DNA of 9,113 bases from an uncultured Rubrivivax sp. GTDB lineage: Bacteria > Pseudomonadota > Gammaproteobacteria > Burkholderiales > Burkholderiaceae_C. Below are positions 7,016 to 9,113 of this stretch, one piece after another. The notes under the pieces are model-generated. The model worked only from the letters and a program-made list of their open reading frames with translations. It ran no database searches and was not told the origin of the DNA. A program made the position numbers and the translations under genes. Position 1 is the stretch's first letter. Each line of letters begins with the position of its first letter. The DNA lies in contig CALJUI010000205.1 of the NCBI GenBank assembly GCA_937975735.1, forward strand, positions 1 through 9,113. The letters run 5' to 3'.

Positions 7016-7813
7016 ATGGCCCGTCTCTCTCCCCTCGAGGAATCGCGCAGCTTCGCGGTCCGGCAGATCCCGCTGCTGCGCCCGCTCGGCTGGCTGGCGC
7101 GCGGCGCGAGCGATCTGCGCCGCTGCCCCGGCCCGGGCCTGGTCCATGGCCTGGCGGTCGCGGTCTTCGGCGCGGCGCTGATCGCGCTGGCCGGCAGCCA
7201 CTTCTGGCTGCTGGCCGGCGCGTTCAGCGGCTTCCTGATCGTCGCGCCGGTGGTCGCCACCGGCCTGTACGCGGTCAGCCGCGCGCTCGAACGCGGCGAG
7301 CCAGCCGACCTGGCGACCGCCTTTCGCGCCTGGCGGCCCGACAACGGCCGGCTGGTCGTGTTCGGGCTGCTGCTCGGCCTGGCCGGCACCGGCTGGGTGC
7401 TGACCTCGGCGGCGCTGGTCACCGGCTTCGCACCGGCGCCGGTGCGCAATCCGGCCGAGTTCCTGCGCGTGGTCGTGCTCAGCGAACGCTCGTGGCTGTT
7501 CGAGGGCTGGCTGGTGCTCGGTGCGGTGCTCGCCGCACCGATGTTCGCGTCCAGCGTGGTCGCCATCCCGCTGCTGCTCGACCGCCGGGTCAGCGTGCTC
7601 GCCGCGGTGTTCACGAGCTGGCGCACGGTGATGGAGCATCCGCTGCCGATGGCGCTGTGGGCGGCGCTGCTGCTCGGCCTGACGCTGCTGGGCATGGCCA
7701 CGCTGCTGGTCGGCATGATCGTGATCGTGCCCTGGCTGGCGCACGCGAGCTGGCATGCGTACCGCGATCTGGTCGACACCTCCGGCATGCCGGAGATGCC
7801 CGGCCTGTCCTGA
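7016..7813 (+). CDS. DUF2189-like integral membrane protein, function unknown
   Basis: This 265-residue protein resembles the DUF2189 family of inner-membrane proteins. Visible features: a short cytosolic N-terminus with the WLARGASDLRRCPGPGLVHG segment (26-45), then hydrophobic stretches at about 42-60, 62-86, 112-134, 161-184 and 212-241, and the C-terminal HASWHAYRDLVD (243-254), which I recall as a conserved end motif of the family. No catalytic residues or ligand-binding motif are evident. The ATG at 7016 lacks a strong Shine-Dalgarno sequence; it follows the mnmH stop by 46 bases in which I see no clear promoter or terminator. The next gene begins 9 bases after its stop, with its ribosome binding site overlapping this stop codon, so the two are probably made together. 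The family assignment is from memory, not from a search. Confidence 0.85.
   Translation: MARLSPLEESRSFAVRQIPLLRPLGWLARGASDLRRCPGPGLVHGLAVAVFGAALIALAGSHFWLLAGAFSGFLIVAPVVATGLYAVSRALERGEPADLATAFRAWRPDNGRLVVFGLLLGLAGTGWVLTSAALVTGFAPAPVRNPAEFLRVVVLSERSWLFEGWLVLGAVLAAPMFASSVVAIPLLLDRRVSVLAAVFTSWRTVMEHPLPMALWAALLLGLTLLGMATLLVGMIVIVPWLAHASWHAYRDLVDTSGMPEMPGLS
7429..7446. repeat. 18-bp perfect palindrome inside the DUF2189-like gene
   Basis: CGCACCGGCGCCGGTGCG is its own reverse complement. It encodes part of the loop after the third hydrophobic stretch (around FAPAPVRN). In DNA with this composition an 18-bp perfect palindrome is uncommon but not extraordinary, and the coding use may explain it. 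Confidence 0.3.
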
Positions 7814-7816
7814 AGG
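7812..7816 (+). promoter_or_regulatory. Ribosome binding site overlapping the upstream stop codon
   Basis: GAAGG sits six bases before the ATG at 7823 and shares bases with the TGA (7811-7813) that ends the DUF2189-like gene. This supports both the chosen start of the small gene and translational coupling of the pair. Confidence 0.6.
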
Positions 7817-7822
7817 CCGGCG

Positions 7823-8035
7823 ATGTTCGGCTACAGCGAAGAGCAGATCGCCTGGTTCGGGCTGACCTTCGGTGTCGGCGCGTTCATGCTCTACATGCTC
7901 TTCATCATCCTGCAGCTGGCGCGGGAGTCGAAGGCAGGGCGCTTCGGCACCTTCGTGCTGCTGCTGGGCCTGGGCGTGGGGCTGATCGGGTTCGTGGCTA
8001 AAGGGGTGATCAAGTGGTTCATCGGCGGCGAGTGA
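7823..8035 (+). CDS. DUF2788-like small two-helix membrane protein, function unknown
   Basis: The 70-residue product has an amphipathic start (MFGYSEEQIAWFGL), a first membrane helix at about 12-32, a short polar hinge with LARESKAGRFGTF (32-44), a second helix at about 42-61 and a short tail ending in KWFIGGE. Length, the ESKAGRFGTF hinge and the two-helix layout match the DUF2788 family of Proteobacteria as I recall it. With the positive charges concentrated in the hinge, a hairpin with the loop in the cytosol is the likely topology. It is 9 bases after the DUF2189-like gene and overlaps the candidate GTG start of the lipoprotein gene by four bases. No biochemical role can be assigned. Confidence 0.85.
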   Translation: MFGYSEEQIAWFGLTFGVGAFMLYMLFIILQLARESKAGRFGTFVLLLGLGVGLIGFVAKGVIKWFIGGE

Positions 8036-9113
8036 CCGTGGCGCTGTCGCGTCGGGCCGCCAGGCTGGCGGTCTTGGCCTGTGCCCTTGTCCTGGTGGCC
8101 TGTGCCACGCCGCCGGGCGCGCTGCCGGCCGATCGCGCCGCGCCGCCTGCATGCGTCGATGCGGCCGCCACGCATGTCGGCGTGCGGGATGCCGAGGCCG
8201 CACCGGTGCCCGGCTTCCCCGGCCTGCGCGTCGACCGTGTCGGCCAGGCGCTGCGCGCCAGGGCGGCAGAGGACCCGACGGCCTTCGGCGCCTGGCTGGA
8301 CCGCGCGGCGAGGCTGCACGCCGAGGCCCGTGCGGCCGAAAGGGCCAACCTGCCCAGCCAGGCCTCGTCCGGCGGCGACGGCCCGGTGACCGACGTCACC
8401 GCCGGATCCGCACGCGACGCGGCATGCCACCGCGCATGGCAGGCGCGCCTGCAGGACGACCCCGAGGCGCGTGCGCGGCTGCTGGACGCCGCGCAGGTGC
8501 CCGACCGCTACGACCTGCGGCTGCGCGCCGTCGGCCTCTACCCGTTGCTGCGCTGGCCGTTCTTCGTGGGCGTGCAAGGCTGGCAGCGCGCGCAGACGGA
8601 GGCCATGGCCCGCTGGGCCGCGGACCCGCCACGCCGCATGCGCTACCTGCCGCCGCCGTCGTCCGCAGACCCGGCGCCGCCGTCGGCCACGGATGCGCTC
8701 GGCCTGCCCGTGATCGACGCGGCGCACGCAGCGCAGCTGCTGGCGCGCCACGCGCCGGTGGTGGACATCGAAGCCGGCGGGCCCGACGACCTGTTCGGTG
8801 CGCCGCATTGGGGCGGCGGCGACGCGCCCGAGGTCGACACGCGCACGCCCGTCGTGTACGCCCGCATCGCCCATGCGCGCGACGGGCACGGACGCTGGCT
8901 GACGCAGCTGGTCTACTCGCTGTGGTTCCCGAGCCGGCCTTCGCGCGGACCGCTGGACCTGCTGGCAGGCCGGCTGGACGGTGTCATGCTGCGCCTGACG
9001 CTGGCGCCCGACGGGCGCACGCTGATGCTCGACAGCATCCACGCCTGTGGCTGCTACCACCAGTTCCTGCCCGGCGACGACCTCTGCCGCATTCACTGGC
9101 AGCTCTACGGTCG
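8032..9113 (+). CDS. Uncharacterised lipoprotein, 3' end outside the window
   Basis: An open frame from a GTG start runs to the right edge, giving 360 residues without a stop. The N-terminus is a lipoprotein signal: arginines at 7, 8 and 11, a hydrophobic core, and the lipobox LVAC with C24 as the lipidated residue, so the product should be anchored to a membrane facing the periplasm. The mature part begins with Pro/Ala-rich sequence, has a helical Ala/Arg-rich region, GLYPLLRWPFFVGVQGWQ (167-184), a proline-rich linker (about 206-216) and a better-structured C-terminal part with PVVYARIAH (273-281), LVYSLWFPSRP (293-303), LDLLAGRLDGV (308-318) and SIHACGCYHQF (335-345). The CxC flanked by histidines suggests a metal site or disulfide, which is inference. 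I cannot name the family. Two starts are possible: GTG at 8032, overlapping the previous stop as GTGA, or GTG at 8038; neither has a strong ribosome binding site. Both keep the signal peptide. Confidence 0.8.
   Translation, partial: MTVALSRRAARLAVLACALVLVACATPPGALPADRAAPPACVDAAATHVGVRDAEAAPVPGFPGLRVDRVGQALRARAAEDPTAFGAWLDRAARLHAEARAAERANLPSQASSGGDGPVTDVTAGSARDAACHRAWQARLQDDPEARARLLDAAQVPDRYDLRLRAVGLYPLLRWPFFVGVQGWQRAQTEAMARWAADPPRRMRYLPPPSSADPAPPSATDALGLPVIDAAHAAQLLARHAPVVDIEAGGPDDLFGAPHWGGGDAPEVDTRTPVVYARIAHARDGHGRWLTQLVYSLWFPSRPSRGPLDLLAGRLDGVMLRLTLAPDGRTLMLDSIHACGCYHQFLPGDDLCRIHWQLYG

Noticed and set aside
7781..7794. 14-bp perfect palindrome near the end of the DUF2189-like gene
   Set aside because: It encodes SGMPE in a normal reading context and shows no link to a promoter, terminator or repeat; chance at this GC content.
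7001..9096. Two minus-strand frames of about 400 codons opposite the DUF2189-like, DUF2788-like and lipoprotein genes
   Set aside because: His/Gln/Arg-rich translations with no motif, while the plus-strand frames show membrane helices, a lipobox and coupled starts.

Overview
The window is a GC-rich (by eye about 70%), gene-dense stretch of bacterial chromosome. The protein sequences resemble Betaproteobacteria, and the order map-glnD, GC-rich codon use and a palindromic spacer element point to the order Burkholderiales (Rubrivivax/Leptothrix/Roseateles-like). This is inferred from recalled protein families; no marker gene was searched. I see no rRNA, tRNA, CRISPR array, insertion sequence or phage gene.

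Layout: purL (FGAM synthase, purine synthesis) occupies the left quarter on the minus strand and runs off the left edge, with 766 residues visible. A 60-bp divergent spacer (2300-2359) holds candidate promoters for both directions and a perfect 14-bp dyad. Everything to the right is on the plus strand: map (methionine aminopeptidase), glnD (PII uridylyltransferase/uridylyl-removing enzyme), a spacer filled by a palindromic element, mnmH (tRNA 2-selenouridine synthase), a DUF2189-like inner-membrane protein, a DUF2788-like two-helix membrane protein, and an uncharacterised lipoprotein that runs off the right edge.

The plus-strand genes are tightly packed (gaps of 13, 76, 46 and 9 bp, then a 4-bp overlap), so one or two operons are likely. 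map and glnD couple protein maturation and nitrogen sensing only by neighbourhood; no shared mechanism is visible. mnmH modifies the wobble uridine of certain tRNAs. The last three genes look like a small translationally coupled set of envelope proteins, and they are the only part of the window whose function is unknown.

Most of the window is ordinary housekeeping DNA. The points most worth a second look are: a divergent block in the Map active site, where an otherwise conserved histidine is arginine; substitutions in the PurL signature motif; the hairpin element that supplies the mnmH ribosome binding site; a probable leaderless map promoter; and the uncharacterised DUF2189/DUF2788/lipoprotein cluster. 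I did not find convincing evidence of a new defence or mobile system.
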